This document shows positions 15,878 through 25,052 of a stretch of 36,321 nucleotides of DNA, piece by piece. This DNA comes from Acidobacteriota bacterium. GTDB lineage: Bacteria > Acidobacteriota > Terriglobia > UBA7540. Every line of letters starts with the position of its first letter. Within the stretch, counting starts at the first letter, position 1. The stretch covers positions 1-36,321 of the forward strand of contig JAKASG010000026.1 in assembly GCA_021828285.1 (NCBI GenBank). Direction: 5' to 3'. Under the pieces are notes generated by a model. It had not been told where the DNA came from. It made no database searches and saw only the letters and a list, made by a program, of their open reading frames with translations. Made by a program: the position numbers and the translations under genes.

Positions 15878-17581
15878 TCAGATGTTTCTTTTCTTCACTT
15901 GATCCGCAATATATTCCGACGTGCGCCAGGCGAGCGCCATGATGGTAAGCGTCGGGTTCTTATCGGCGTTCGAGCAGAAGGGCCCGCCGTCCGTGATGAA
16001 GAGATTGTCGGCGTCCCAAGCCTGTCCGTGGGAATTCAGGACCGAATTGCTGCGGCTGTCGCCCATGTGCGTTGTACCGACTTCATGGATGATTTCACCG
16101 CCGCGCGAAATGCCCCAATTGTCTTCCGGGCCGTAGCGGTTGAGCGACTCGCCGCCCATCGTGTAAATGATTTCGTCGAATATCTCGCGCGCATATTTGG
16201 CCATCTGGATTTCGTGGTCGCTCCACTTGAAGTGGAACTTGAGCACCGGAATGCCCCACTCGTCCACCACGTCCTTGTCAATCTCGCAGTAACTGTTTTC
16301 GTTTGGAATCATTTCCCCGCGGCAGGCGAATCCGACGTAGGCGCCGTAGATTTTCCGGCAACCGCTCTTCAGCTCGACGCCGTATCCGCCGCCGAGAAAA
16401 CGCTCGGAGCCGCCGAAACTCCAGGGGCCCGGCATGCCGCGGCCGCCGCCGATTTCGATGTGGAAGCCTCGCGGAAAGGGAAGCTTGTGCTCGAGCTGCC
16501 TTTGATAATTCCACCACGGCATGTAGAGGTGCATTCCGCCGACGCCGTCGGCGTTGTGCGGCGGCAGGTCTTGCAGCACAGGAATGAACCCGGCGCTGCC
16601 GTCGGCGCCGACCGTATCCATCAGATACTTTCCGACGACGCCGGATGAATTCGCGAGGCCGTTCGGATGCTGCGGGCTTTTCGAGTTGAGGAGCAGGCGC
16701 GCGGATTCGCAGGCGCTCGCGGCAAGAACAACGACCTTTCCGCGGACTTGCACTTCCTTTCGCGTTTTCTTGTCCACGTAGGAAACGCCCGTGGCCCGCC
16801 CGTCCCGTCCGACGAGGATTTCGCGCGCCATGACGCCGCAACGGATTTCAAGATTCCCGGTTTTCATGGCGGGCGGAATCAGAACGGTGGGTGAGGAAAA
16901 GTTCGAAGAGGTCCCGCAGCTTCGGCCGCATTGCGAGCAGTAATGGCACTCGGGCCGGCCATGGAGCGGTTCGGTGAGGATCGAAAGGCGGGAAGGGACG
17001 CATCGGATGCCGAGTTTCGTCGCAGCTTTTTGAATCAGCAATTCGTGGCAACGGGGCTTCGGCGGGGGAAGAAATTTTCCATCCGGCGTGTTCTCGATAT
17101 GCTCGATGCTGCCAAACACGCCGATGAGTTCTTCGGTCTTGTCATAGTAAGGGGCGATGTCGTCATAAGTGATCGGCCAGTCGAAGCCGAGACCATCGCG
17201 GGTGTAGGGCTTGAAGTCGTACGGCCCCATGCGCAGGCTGATGCGGCCCCAATGATTCGTTCGCCCGCCGAGCATCCGCGAGCGAAACCACATGAACTCC
17301 TCGCCCTTCGCGACGGTGTATGGCTCGCCGTTCACCTGCCAGCCGCCGACCGCGGCGTCGAAATATCCGAACGTGTGACCGTGCGTCGCACCGCGATGCG
17401 GCGCCTGGTAATACCATTCGAACATCTTCGATTGCTTCGCCGTGTCGTACCAGTCGCCGGCTTCGAGGATCAGGCATTTTGCGCCCGCCTGCGTCAGGAC
17501 GTACGCCGCCATCCCGCCCCCCGCACCCGACCCCACAATGATCGCGTCGTAAACCTTCGGACTTTTGATAATTTCTGGCAT
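15878..17581 (-). CDS. GMC-family sugar dehydrogenase with Fe-S-like cysteine cluster
   Basis: 567 residues from ATG at 17581, ten bases after AGGAGG. The FAD loop is VGSGAGGGMAA (16-26). The active-site pair is H505 (HEVGTTHMG) and N542 (NADKNPT). A distinctive C212-x2-C215-x2-C218-x3-C222 cluster could bind an iron-sulfur centre, as reported for FAD glucose dehydrogenases, though with different spacing. It has no signal peptide and probably rides with the Tat-bearing protein downstream. Members oxidise C1, C2, C3 or C5 of sugars or glycosides in the periplasm and pass electrons to the respiratory chain; the specific carbon cannot be read here. First gene of the operon with the small subunit and aldo/keto reductase. 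It diverges from the GH39 glycosidase, with 161 bases between the starts. Confidence 0.9.
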   Translation of the reverse strand: MPEIIKSPKVYDAIIVGSGAGGGMAAYVLTQAGAKCLILEAGDWYDTAKQSKMFEWYYQAPHRGATHGHTFGYFDAAVGGWQVNGEPYTVAKGEEFMWFRSRMLGGRTNHWGRISLRMGPYDFKPYTRDGLGFDWPITYDDIAPYYDKTEELIGVFGSIEHIENTPDGKFLPPPKPRCHELLIQKAATKLGIRCVPSRLSILTEPLHGRPECHYCSQCGRSCGTSSNFSSPTVLIPPAMKTGNLEIRCGVMAREILVGRDGRATGVSYVDKKTRKEVQVRGKVVVLAASACESARLLLNSKSPQHPNGLANSSGVVGKYLMDTVGADGSAGFIPVLQDLPPHNADGVGGMHLYMPWWNYQRQLEHKLPFPRGFHIEIGGGRGMPGPWSFGGSERFLGGGYGVELKSGCRKIYGAYVGFACRGEMIPNENSYCEIDKDVVDEWGIPVLKFHFKWSDHEIQMAKYAREIFDEIIYTMGGESLNRYGPEDNWGISRGGEIIHEVGTTHMGDSRSNSVLNSHGQAWDADNLFITDGGPFCSNADKNPTLTIMALAWRTSEYIADQVKKRNI

Positions 17582-17742
17582 GAAACGATTGCCTCCTGAG
17601 AAACGCACAGCAATAATTTAAGATGCGGAGTTTAGCACAAACCGGCGTGCGGGGATGCTGCGAAAAAACGAACGCCCGGGGGGAAAATGAAAAAGCATGC
17701 TTCCGGCCATGATCCGGTTTAAGGTAAACTGCTGAGGTTCAA

Positions 17743-19317
17743 ATGGACACGATGCGAAGTGGTGTTTCGAGCCTCCGAATCGCCGCCCTCCTGGCTGTAA
17801 TTTCTCTCGCCACGGTTGCGGCCGCACCGGCCGGGCAGATGGGCGCGAAGGCCGCTCCGATCGAGGCTGTAACAATCAATGCGCAAGGGCCGGCCGAGCC
17901 TTTTCCTCACTATTGGGAGCGAATGTTCGGCTCGGGCCGCGCCGTCCTTGCCTTGCGCGCCGATTACCGCAAGGACATGCGAGCGGTCAAGCGCGCCACG
18001 GATTTCGACTATCTCCGCTTTCACGGGATTTTCGACCGCGGTGTCGGACTTTACCATGTGGGAGCGGATGGAAAGCCCGATTACAATTTTTCTTACGTGG
18101 ACCAGATTTACGACGGACTGCTCGCGAACGGAATTCGCCCGTACGTTGAGCTGAGTTTCATGCCAAGAGCGCTTGCGTCTTCTCCCGTGCAACAGGGCTT
18201 TTGGTATCACCCCTACGTCGCGCCTCCGAAAAACTGGAATCAGTGGGGAAGTTTGATTCGCCACTTCGCGCAGCATCTGGTGGCGCGCTATGGGATTGAC
18301 GAAGTTTCGCATTGGTATTTCGAAGTGTGGAACGAGCCGAACATCGGCTTTTGGGCGGGAAAGCCGAAGCAGGCAACCTACTTCAAGCTCTATGACACGG
18401 CGGCGCGGGCGCTCAAAAGCGTAAATCCGCGGCTTCGCGTCGGCGGCCCGGCGACCGCGCAGGCCGCGTGGGTCAGCGCCTTCATCCGCCATTGTGTCGA
18501 AAACAACGTGCCCGTGGACTTCGTTTCGACTCACGTTTACGGGAACGACAGCGCGCAAAATGTTTTCGGGACAAGCCGGCCCATTTCGCGCCAAGAGATG
18601 GTGATTCGCGCGGTCGAAAAGGTTCATCGCGAAGTCGCAGAATCCGAGCGGCCCGGCTTGCCCATCATTTTCAGCGAATACAACGCGAGCTACAAGAATG
18701 AATCGGACGTCACCGATTCCGCCTTCATGGGCCCGTGGCTCGCGCACACGATCAAGCAGTGCGCCGGCATGGTGAAAATTCTTGCCTACTGGGATTTTTC
18801 AGACGTTTTTGAAGAGCAGGGTGTAGTGAAGCGGCCGTTTTACGGCGGCTTCGGCCTGATGGCCGAGGACGATATTCCGAAAGCATCCTACAACGTTTTC
18901 GCCTTGCTTCATCGGCTCGGAACGGAGCGTCTAGCGGCGAGTTCGGGCCCGGATGGCGGAGACGCAAAGTCGGTTCTGGCCACGAAGCGAGCCGGCGGCA
19001 CGCTTGCCATTGCTCTCTGGAATTACGCGCCACCTGCGAAGACCGGCCCCGGCAAAACCTTCAACCTGTCCATTGAAAATCCAGGCGCATTGCGCCACGC
19101 GGTCATCTGGCGGGTGGACCGGCATCACGGCTCGGCGCTCACCGCTTGGAAAGCGATGGGCGAGCCCGATTTTCCGACCCGCGGCCAGATTGAGTTGCTG
19201 CGCGAAGCGGGTCGTCTCCCCGCGCCCGAAATTCGGGACTTGCCTTCAGGCAATACCGCGCCGCTTTCCCTTACGCTTCCGAGCCACGGCTTCGCTTTGG
19301 TCGAAATCGAGCCGTGA
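17743..19317 (+). CDS. Secreted glycoside hydrolase family 39 (beta-xylosidase-like)
   Basis: 524 residues; GAGGT lies just before the ATG, and another ATG three codons later is possible. Signal peptide about 1-27 (AALLAVISLATVAAA). A TIM barrel carries the clan A pair: acid/base E198 in EVWNEPN and nucleophile E312 in FSEYNASY. A C-terminal beta-sandwich of about 110 residues follows (LAIALWNYAPP, HGFALVEIEP). GH39 enzymes release xylose, or in some members iduronate or other sugars, from the non-reducing end. It stands divergent from the GMC dehydrogenase operon and is 8 bases from the end of the regulator gene, suggesting one glycoside-use locus. The real substrate is not determined by sequence alone. 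Confidence 0.88.
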   Translation: MDTMRSGVSSLRIAALLAVISLATVAAAPAGQMGAKAAPIEAVTINAQGPAEPFPHYWERMFGSGRAVLALRADYRKDMRAVKRATDFDYLRFHGIFDRGVGLYHVGADGKPDYNFSYVDQIYDGLLANGIRPYVELSFMPRALASSPVQQGFWYHPYVAPPKNWNQWGSLIRHFAQHLVARYGIDEVSHWYFEVWNEPNIGFWAGKPKQATYFKLYDTAARALKSVNPRLRVGGPATAQAAWVSAFIRHCVENNVPVDFVSTHVYGNDSAQNVFGTSRPISRQEMVIRAVEKVHREVAESERPGLPIIFSEYNASYKNESDVTDSAFMGPWLAHTIKQCAGMVKILAYWDFSDVFEEQGVVKRPFYGGFGLMAEDDIPKASYNVFALLHRLGTERLAASSGPDGGDAKSVLATKRAGGTLAIALWNYAPPAKTGPGKTFNLSIENPGALRHAVIWRVDRHHGSALTAWKAMGEPDFPTRGQIELLREAGRLPAPEIRDLPSGNTAPLSLTLPSHGFALVEIEP

Positions 19318-19325
19318 GGCATGCT

Positions 19326-20648
19326 TCAGTCGCCTATCGCTTCGGCCATGGATCGCGAACGGAAAGTCTGCGGCGTCATGCCTTCGCTTCGCCGGAAAAC
19401 ACGGTTAAAGGTCTTCAGGCTGGCGAAACCCGACTGCGCGGCTACACGGTAACAGCGAAGGTCGGTTTCAAGAAGAAGCTGTTTGGCGCGTTCCAGGCGG
19501 CGCCGCATGATTTCGTCGAGCACCGTCCGATGCGCCGCGGCCGAAAAGCGCCGCTCGAGCGTTCGGCGCGAGACGCCAACTTCCTTTGCGATGTCGCTGA
19601 CGCCTAGATTGTGCGCCGCCTGCGCGCGGATCACTTGCAAAGCCCGGGCGACCAGAAGGTCTTCCTGGGCGACGACGTCGCTCGAGAGGCGTGCGGCCAC
19701 GCGAGTGGGTCTTACCCACACAACCCGAGGCTTGGCGGGAGAACCCTTCATCAGCGAGTCAAGCAGCCGCGCGGCCTCGTAGCCCGCGCGTTCCACGTCG
19801 AGCGCGACGCTTGAGAGCGGGGGAGTTGCCAGCTCGCACATCATTTCGTCGTTGTCCACGCCAACCACGGCCACTTCCTCGGGCACGTGGAGTCCGGCGG
19901 CGGCACAGGCTTCGAGCACTTCCCGCCCGCAAACGTCATTGCACGCTACGACGCCGGCCGGCTTCGGGAGAGCTTTGAGCCAGCGGATCATATCGGGCTT
20001 GTCCTTCTGCCATCGCTCGATCCAGTTGTGCGGGTGCATCCAGCCCGCCGAGGCGGTCCGGCACACGGACCAGGAAAGTCCGCGCTCGGCCGCAAACGCC
20101 GCCATGAACTTTTCACGCTCCGCCGACCAGTTGCAATTCTCGAAACCGCAATAAGCCAGGGACCGGAATCCGGCTTCGACAAGGTGCAACGCCGCCATGC
20201 GTGCAATCGCTTCTGCGTCCGTCCGAATCTCTCCAATGCGGGCGCTCGACGGGAAAGCGACTTCCTCATTCAGGCTTGACACGACGCAAGGAGCCTGCAC
20301 GGAGCGAAGCAAGCGGCGGGCTTCGGACAAGCTGATCCGGGCGATAATCCCGCTGCCTCTCCACTCAGCAGCCTCTGCCAGCAAATCGCGCACGTGCCCC
20401 GGCGCAAGCTGGAGCGACCAGGGACCGTACAGTCGCGCGTAGCGCGAAATGCCGCGCAACAGGCCCCGGCCGTATTCGGTCGAGGTCTCGATCAGCAAAG
20501 CGACCTGCGGCAAGCCGGCATTTTGCGGCACCTGCTCGCGGATGTTTTTCGTCCTTTTCCTGCTTCGCTCCATCGTGCGGCGCGCCGCACCGTTTTGCCG
20601 GTCCATTTTGGTCATTCGCGTAACGAGTGCCACGTCCCCAAAGCTCAT
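19326..20648 (-). CDS. XylR-like regulator: sugar-binding domain plus AraC helix-turn-helix
   Basis: 440 residues from ATG at 20648, preceded by AAGGAG at a short distance; later starts at 20615 or 20606 are possible. After a basic N-terminal tail, residues about 50-315 form a LacI/periplasmic-binding-like domain (VALLIETSTEYGRGLLRGI, GVVACNDVCGREVLEAC, VAVVGVDNDEMMCELATPPL). The last 100 residues are an AraC-type double helix-turn-helix (LGVSDIAKEVGVSRRTLERRF, RVAAQSGFASLKTFNRVFR). This is the architecture of E. coli XylR, which activates xylose genes on binding xylose. It sits beside GH39 and the sugar dehydrogenase operon, so it probably senses a pentose or glycoside and controls them and perhaps the TonB receptor. 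Confidence 0.9.
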   Translation of the reverse strand: MSFGDVALVTRMTKMDRQNGAARRTMERSRKRTKNIREQVPQNAGLPQVALLIETSTEYGRGLLRGISRYARLYGPWSLQLAPGHVRDLLAEAAEWRGSGIIARISLSEARRLLRSVQAPCVVSSLNEEVAFPSSARIGEIRTDAEAIARMAALHLVEAGFRSLAYCGFENCNWSAEREKFMAAFAAERGLSWSVCRTASAGWMHPHNWIERWQKDKPDMIRWLKALPKPAGVVACNDVCGREVLEACAAAGLHVPEEVAVVGVDNDEMMCELATPPLSSVALDVERAGYEAARLLDSLMKGSPAKPRVVWVRPTRVAARLSSDVVAQEDLLVARALQVIRAQAAHNLGVSDIAKEVGVSRRTLERRFSAAAHRTVLDEIMRRRLERAKQLLLETDLRCYRVAAQSGFASLKTFNRVFRRSEGMTPQTFRSRSMAEAIGD

Positions 20649-21176
20649 GACTCCTTAATGGCACTTGTACATCGCCCTGCGCCTCTTTTCAAGCACTGTC
20701 TTTCCCAAGGCGGGAACGGGCCTCACATCTTGACGCAAAATGACCATTTCGAGTCGCAACCTGGGGCTTGACTGAATTTAATTCCTGGATGAAACTCTAC
20801 TCGTGCGTCGGGTTGTGTTGCAAAGTTTTCTCTGTTGTCTGCTCTCCTTGTCGGGTCGTGGGTTCGAGCGAAAGGTTTGAATCGCGTCGAATCCGATGAA
20901 AGTCATCGGCCTTCAACAATCAATGTGTTGCGCGCCTGGTATAACAGGAAGATTCGAAAGGCAAGGCTGTGTCTGCCGGGGCAGGCTTTGAGTGTGAGTG
21001 TGCGCGCCGGCGCATTCTTCTGTGCTTAAGGTGAGCGTTGGGACACGGGTCAAGGTAAGGCAGGAAGAGGATTTGAGTGAAGTTTGCGTCATTGAGCGCT
21101 TCTTGAAGCGCCTGAGGTGAGGATAAGAAGATCAGGTCGGGGGAAGGTTCAAAATCAAGTCTTGGAGGGTTTAAAA
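20649..21176. other. Intergenic region between regulator and TonB receptor
   Basis: 528 bases, divergent. No protein gene is credible. It holds an extended -10 candidate at 20937 and a small hairpin GCGCTTC-TT-GAAGCGC at 21096-21111, about 65 bases before the receptor start. A long leader is therefore likely. No recognised riboswitch was identified. Confidence 0.55.
20937..20945 (+). promoter_or_regulatory. Extended -10 promoter candidate for the TonB receptor
   Basis: TGGTATAAC: a TG one base before TATAAC (five of six consensus bases). No good -35 is visible. Use of this site would give a leader of about 225 bases. Confidence 0.4.
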
Positions 21177-24100
21177 ATGCGGAACAGAGTCGTTCTGGCA
21201 AGTTTACTCGCGGCTGCGCTCGTCGTGTGGAGCTCGACGGCGTTCAGCCAGACCGTTACCAGTTCTCTGAGCGGCACGGTCCGGGACGCGACTGGCGCGG
21301 TTGTGCCGAATGCGACGGTGGTACTCACGGACGTTGCTACCCACGTTGCGGACACCACGATCACGAACGGATCGGGCTTCTTCGCTTACGCGGCCCTGAT
21401 GCCTGGCACTTACGACCTGAGCGTTTCAATGAAAGGTTTTGCGACCTGGGAGGAGCACGGCATCACGCTGAGTGCGAATGAGAGCCGCGCGGTGCCGTTC
21501 ATCAAGCTCCAGCTCGCAACGACCAAGACCACGGTGACGGTCGTTTCCGCGGCAGCCTCACCCGTGCCTCTCGCGACCGGCGCGAGCAGCGTGACGCTGA
21601 ATAACCGCATGGTCAGCCAGCTCGCCATTCAAGGGCGCGATGCCGCCGAGCTGATTAAGCTGATGCCCGGCATGGCCATCAATAGCGGCATCAGCAACAC
21701 CGAATGGAACAGCGCGCTCACGCAAATCAACACCGGCCCGATCGGCGCCTTCTCCGGCAGCGGCACCCAGCCGAATGGCGGCATGCAGCTGGTCATGAAC
21801 GGCTCGGTGATCACCGACGCCGGTAACCAGGGCACGCAGATTGCAAACGTCAACCAGGACATGACTCAGGAAGTGACCATTAAGGATGCATCCTTCGACG
21901 CCGAATACGCTCACGGCCCGATCACCTTCAACGCCGTCGGCAAGTCCGGAACTTCCGATTTCCATGGCGAAGGTTACATTTACGCTCGCAATGGCAGCCT
22001 CAACGCCAACAACTCTTTCTTCAATGCCAGCGGGATATCAAAACCCATCGATCATTACTGGTATCCCGGCTTCAATATCGGCGGACCGATCCTGATTCCG
22101 CACACGGATTTCAATAAGAATCGCGACAAGGCGTTCTTCTTTTTCGGCTTCGAGCACCTCAGCCAGCACCCCGTCGGCGTTCTTCACAAATATATGATTC
22201 CAACTCCGCCGATGCTTCAGGGCGACTTTTCGCAGTCCACTCTGGCGAATTACAGCGGGTTTGCGGCCGCCGTTCCTTGCGCAGATTCTTCAGCTTGGAA
22301 CTTTGGCCAATTCTGCCAGGGCGCGCTCAATAGCGGCACCGTCACGCTTTACAATTCCGCAGGCACGGCCTTGCCAGCGGGCACAACGACGGGCGCTGTG
22401 GGCGCTCAGATTTCCCCGAGCCTCATTGACTCGAACGGCGTGGCCTTGATGAAGATGCTCGATAGCGCGCCGGGCCTCAAGGCGATTAACCCCACGGCGA
22501 GCAATCCGTACAACGTGGAATACCTCGATAATCCTCCGGTGGTCAGCGACGAAATGAACATTCGGGGTGATTACAACATCACGCCCAAAATGAAAGCTTT
22601 CGTCTCCTTCACGCGCGAGCCGGAGTCGGACATTAACAACATCGGCGTTTGGTGGTGGGCGCCGGACGCGCTGCCGTATTCCTCGCAAATGCCGGCCAGC
22701 CAGATTAATAAGGATTACAGTCTCGGTCTCACGAGCACCCTCAGCCCGACCACGGTCAATCAGGCGACGTTCGGATGGGCTTATTTCATCAACCCGGTGA
22801 CGCTCGCGAACCCGACCAAGGCGAACCCGGCAACCTACGGTTATAACGTTCCTCTGCCACCCGGATTCACGCAATCGCGCAACGTCCCGCAGGTCCCTAA
22901 CATTGTGAGTTGGTGCTGCGGCATCGAAAACGGCGGTGGCGGCTCCGTCGCAAGTGCGACCACCGGAGCGGGATTCAGCGTGCCTTCCTTTGGCGCCAGC
23001 TGGTATGGGAACGGCGACTTCGGCAAGGACAGCTATACGCCCGACTTCAGCGATAACTTCACCTGGATCAAAGGCACTCACACGTTCAAGTTCGGCGCCT
23101 TCTGGGCCGCTTATGCCAACGTTCAGACGGAGAATTGCTGCGGCGGCGGAACGGCCGGATCCTGGGATTTCGATAATTACGGCGTCAACACCAGCTTCAA
23201 CTACTATTCCGACATGCTGATCGGCCACGCGCAGGGTTACAGCGTGGCGAACACCAATTTCACGGATTACGTGAAGTATCAGGAACTTGACTTCTACGCC
23301 CAGGATTCATGGCGCCTTCGCCCGAGGCTGACCCTGAATTACGGAGTTCGCTTTGAGCATGAAGGACAGTGGTTTCCTTTTGGGCCGGATAACCAGGGGC
23401 TTATGGTCTGGGATCCGACGAACTCGGTCCAGCCCTACAGCGCCACCAGCACGAATCCGCTTGCGGGCTTCGTCTGGCATAGTATAGACAAAAGTATTCC
23501 GCTTTCCGGCTGGCCCACGCACACCGTCTTCCCGGATCCGCGCTTGGGCGCTGCTTATGACCTGTTCGGAAACGGCAGAACGGTTCTGCGCGGCGGTTTC
23601 GGCATCTACCGCTCGAACGTCGCATATAACGACGTGACGGAGAACGGTATGCTTTCCGCTCCCTTCGGAACCAAGTCCTTTTCGAGCAATTGCACGTTCA
23701 CATCTCTTTCTTCCCTAGGGACGTGCGGTGCGGCGGGCGCTGCGGCGCGGAATACGACCACGTTCGCCGGCATGATGCTCGGCGATAACAAAGTCCCCTA
23801 CACCGAAACCTGGGACGTGATCATTGACCAGCGCGCTCCCTGGAATTCGACTTTTGAAATTCAATACCAGGGCAACCGGAGCCGCGATTTGCTGGTTTCG
23901 GCGAACGGCGCCGGCGGTGTCACCGAGGCCAACATCAACTTCATTCCGCTCGGGGGCGAGTTCCAGCCGGATCCGGCGACGGGCGTCACCTACTTCTGCC
24001 AGGGCCCTCAGACGGCAACCTGCGTCTCGGCCGGCCCGCCCAGCGGCAATGTGCCGAGCTACAGGCCGTGGGACTACAGCTCTGTCTTCGTGTTCAACCA

Positions 24101-24941
24101 CAAGAGCTATTCAAATTACAACGCCCTGATCCTCCAATGGATGAAGCAGGCAGGACCGGTGGTGTTCAACTTGAATTACACCTGGAGCCACGTACTGGGG
24201 ATCTGGGACGGCAACAATGATAACGGCCAGGGCGCCGGACCGTCGCTCAACGGGTTCTGCTTGACCTGCAGCTACGGCCCCTTGGCTTATAACCGGGCGC
24301 AAATAGTTAACGCCTCTTACGTGTTGAACCTGCCCTCCTACGCGCACGGCAACCGCTTCCTGAAGGGCGTGGTGAACGGATGGCAGCTTTCCGGCGACAC
24401 GCAATTCCAGACGGGTCCGCCGCTTCAAGCTTTGACCGCTGGAAACCTTAACACATCGTTCCCGGGGGGTATCAGCAACACCAGCGTTCTCGGCACTGAT
24501 GGAATCAAGCTGATGCCGATCCTGACTTGCAATCCTGGCGTCGGGCTGGCTTCCGGTCAGTACTTCAACCCGAGCTGCTTCAGGTCGCCCGTGATTCAGG
24601 CGACGAACGGTCCCTCCGTGGTCGGTCAAAACGGACCGCTTGTTTGGCCGAACATTCCGGGTCCTGCGTTCTTCAATAGCGACCTCGGTCTCTATAAGAA
24701 CTTCCACATCACGGAGCGGCAGCAATTGCAATTCAGGATTACGGCGTTCAATTTCCTGAATCACCCGTTGCCACAATTTAACCTGACAAACGACGTCAAC
24801 ATTCAGTTGGGTTGCCCCGCAATCGCCGGTTCGAATTGCCCGGCGTCGGACGCGATTAACACCAACAAAAATACGACGGGCAGGCCGGGTTACACGGTGG
24901 GTAACCGCACGCTCGAGCTTGCGCTCAAATACACCTTCTGA
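21177..24941 (+). CDS. Oar-like TonB-dependent receptor with carboxypeptidase-regulatory-like domain
   Basis: 1254 residues from ATG at 21177, after GGAGGG; an upstream in-frame start at 21117 precedes that site and is rejected. Signal peptide about 1-24 (ending AFSQ). Residues about 28-112 form a beta-sandwich regulatory-like domain (LSGTVRDATGAVVPNATVVLTD, FAYAALMPGTYDLSVSMKGF). A plug region follows (about 120-270), with VTIKDASFDAEYAHGPITFNAVGKSGT at its end. The remaining 980 residues are the barrel, full of alternating strands, ending in ALKYTF with the terminal Phe used for outer-membrane insertion. Such receptors are expanded in Acidobacteriota and import oligosaccharides or other large substrates. 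It carries its own terminator and no SusD-like partner is present. Ligand unknown, but the neighbouring glycosidase locus suggests a glycan. Confidence 0.93.
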   Translation: MRNRVVLASLLAAALVVWSSTAFSQTVTSSLSGTVRDATGAVVPNATVVLTDVATHVADTTITNGSGFFAYAALMPGTYDLSVSMKGFATWEEHGITLSANESRAVPFIKLQLATTKTTVTVVSAAASPVPLATGASSVTLNNRMVSQLAIQGRDAAELIKLMPGMAINSGISNTEWNSALTQINTGPIGAFSGSGTQPNGGMQLVMNGSVITDAGNQGTQIANVNQDMTQEVTIKDASFDAEYAHGPITFNAVGKSGTSDFHGEGYIYARNGSLNANNSFFNASGISKPIDHYWYPGFNIGGPILIPHTDFNKNRDKAFFFFGFEHLSQHPVGVLHKYMIPTPPMLQGDFSQSTLANYSGFAAAVPCADSSAWNFGQFCQGALNSGTVTLYNSAGTALPAGTTTGAVGAQISPSLIDSNGVALMKMLDSAPGLKAINPTASNPYNVEYLDNPPVVSDEMNIRGDYNITPKMKAFVSFTREPESDINNIGVWWWAPDALPYSSQMPASQINKDYSLGLTSTLSPTTVNQATFGWAYFINPVTLANPTKANPATYGYNVPLPPGFTQSRNVPQVPNIVSWCCGIENGGGGSVASATTGAGFSVPSFGASWYGNGDFGKDSYTPDFSDNFTWIKGTHTFKFGAFWAAYANVQTENCCGGGTAGSWDFDNYGVNTSFNYYSDMLIGHAQGYSVANTNFTDYVKYQELDFYAQDSWRLRPRLTLNYGVRFEHEGQWFPFGPDNQGLMVWDPTNSVQPYSATSTNPLAGFVWHSIDKSIPLSGWPTHTVFPDPRLGAAYDLFGNGRTVLRGGFGIYRSNVAYNDVTENGMLSAPFGTKSFSSNCTFTSLSSLGTCGAAGAAARNTTTFAGMMLGDNKVPYTETWDVIIDQRAPWNSTFEIQYQGNRSRDLLVSANGAGGVTEANINFIPLGGEFQPDPATGVTYFCQGPQTATCVSAGPPSGNVPSYRPWDYSSVFVFNHKSYSNYNALILQWMKQAGPVVFNLNYTWSHVLGIWDGNNDNGQGAGPSLNGFCLTCSYGPLAYNRAQIVNASYVLNLPSYAHGNRFLKGVVNGWQLSGDTQFQTGPPLQALTAGNLNTSFPGGISNTSVLGTDGIKLMPILTCNPGVGLASGQYFNPSCFRSPVIQATNGPSVVGQNGPLVWPNIPGPAFFNSDLGLYKNFHITERQQLQFRITAFNFLNHPLPQFNLTNDVNIQLGCPAIAGSNCPASDAINTNKNTTGRPGYTVGNRTLELALKYTF

Positions 24942-24966
24942 CCCTGACGGGACATAAGGTTCTTCA

Positions 24967-25001
24967 AGAGGGGACTGGAAGATCAGTCCCCTCTTTTTTT
25001 T
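24967..25001 (+). terminator. Strong intrinsic terminator after the TonB receptor
   Basis: A perfect 11-base stem AGAGGGGACTG/CAGTCCCCTCT with a 6-base loop (GAAGAT) runs straight into eight Ts (24994-25001). It lies 25 bases past the receptor stop and separates it from the FG-GAP gene. Confidence 0.93.
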
Positions 25002-25040
25002 GCCTTCCGCGCACTGCTCGAATGCCTGGCTTCGATGCGC

Positions 25041-25046
25041 TAGAAT
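25041..25046 (+). promoter_or_regulatory. -10 element suggesting a leaderless transcript
   Basis: TAGAAT ends seven bases before the G of the GTG start at 25053, the usual -10 to start-site distance. No ribosome-binding site is present between them. A matching -35 is weak (TCGAAT near 25018). Confidence 0.35.
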
Positions 25047-25052
25047 GATTGC

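Noticed and set aside
14906-16648. 580-codon open frame on the plus strand across the aldo/keto reductase, Tat subunit and GMC genes
   Set aside because: It crosses three genes with clear motifs on the other strand and has low-complexity Arg/Ala composition.
20861-20900. GGGTTCGAGC string resembling a tRNA T-arm
   Set aside because: No matching acceptor, D or anticodon arms are found around it.
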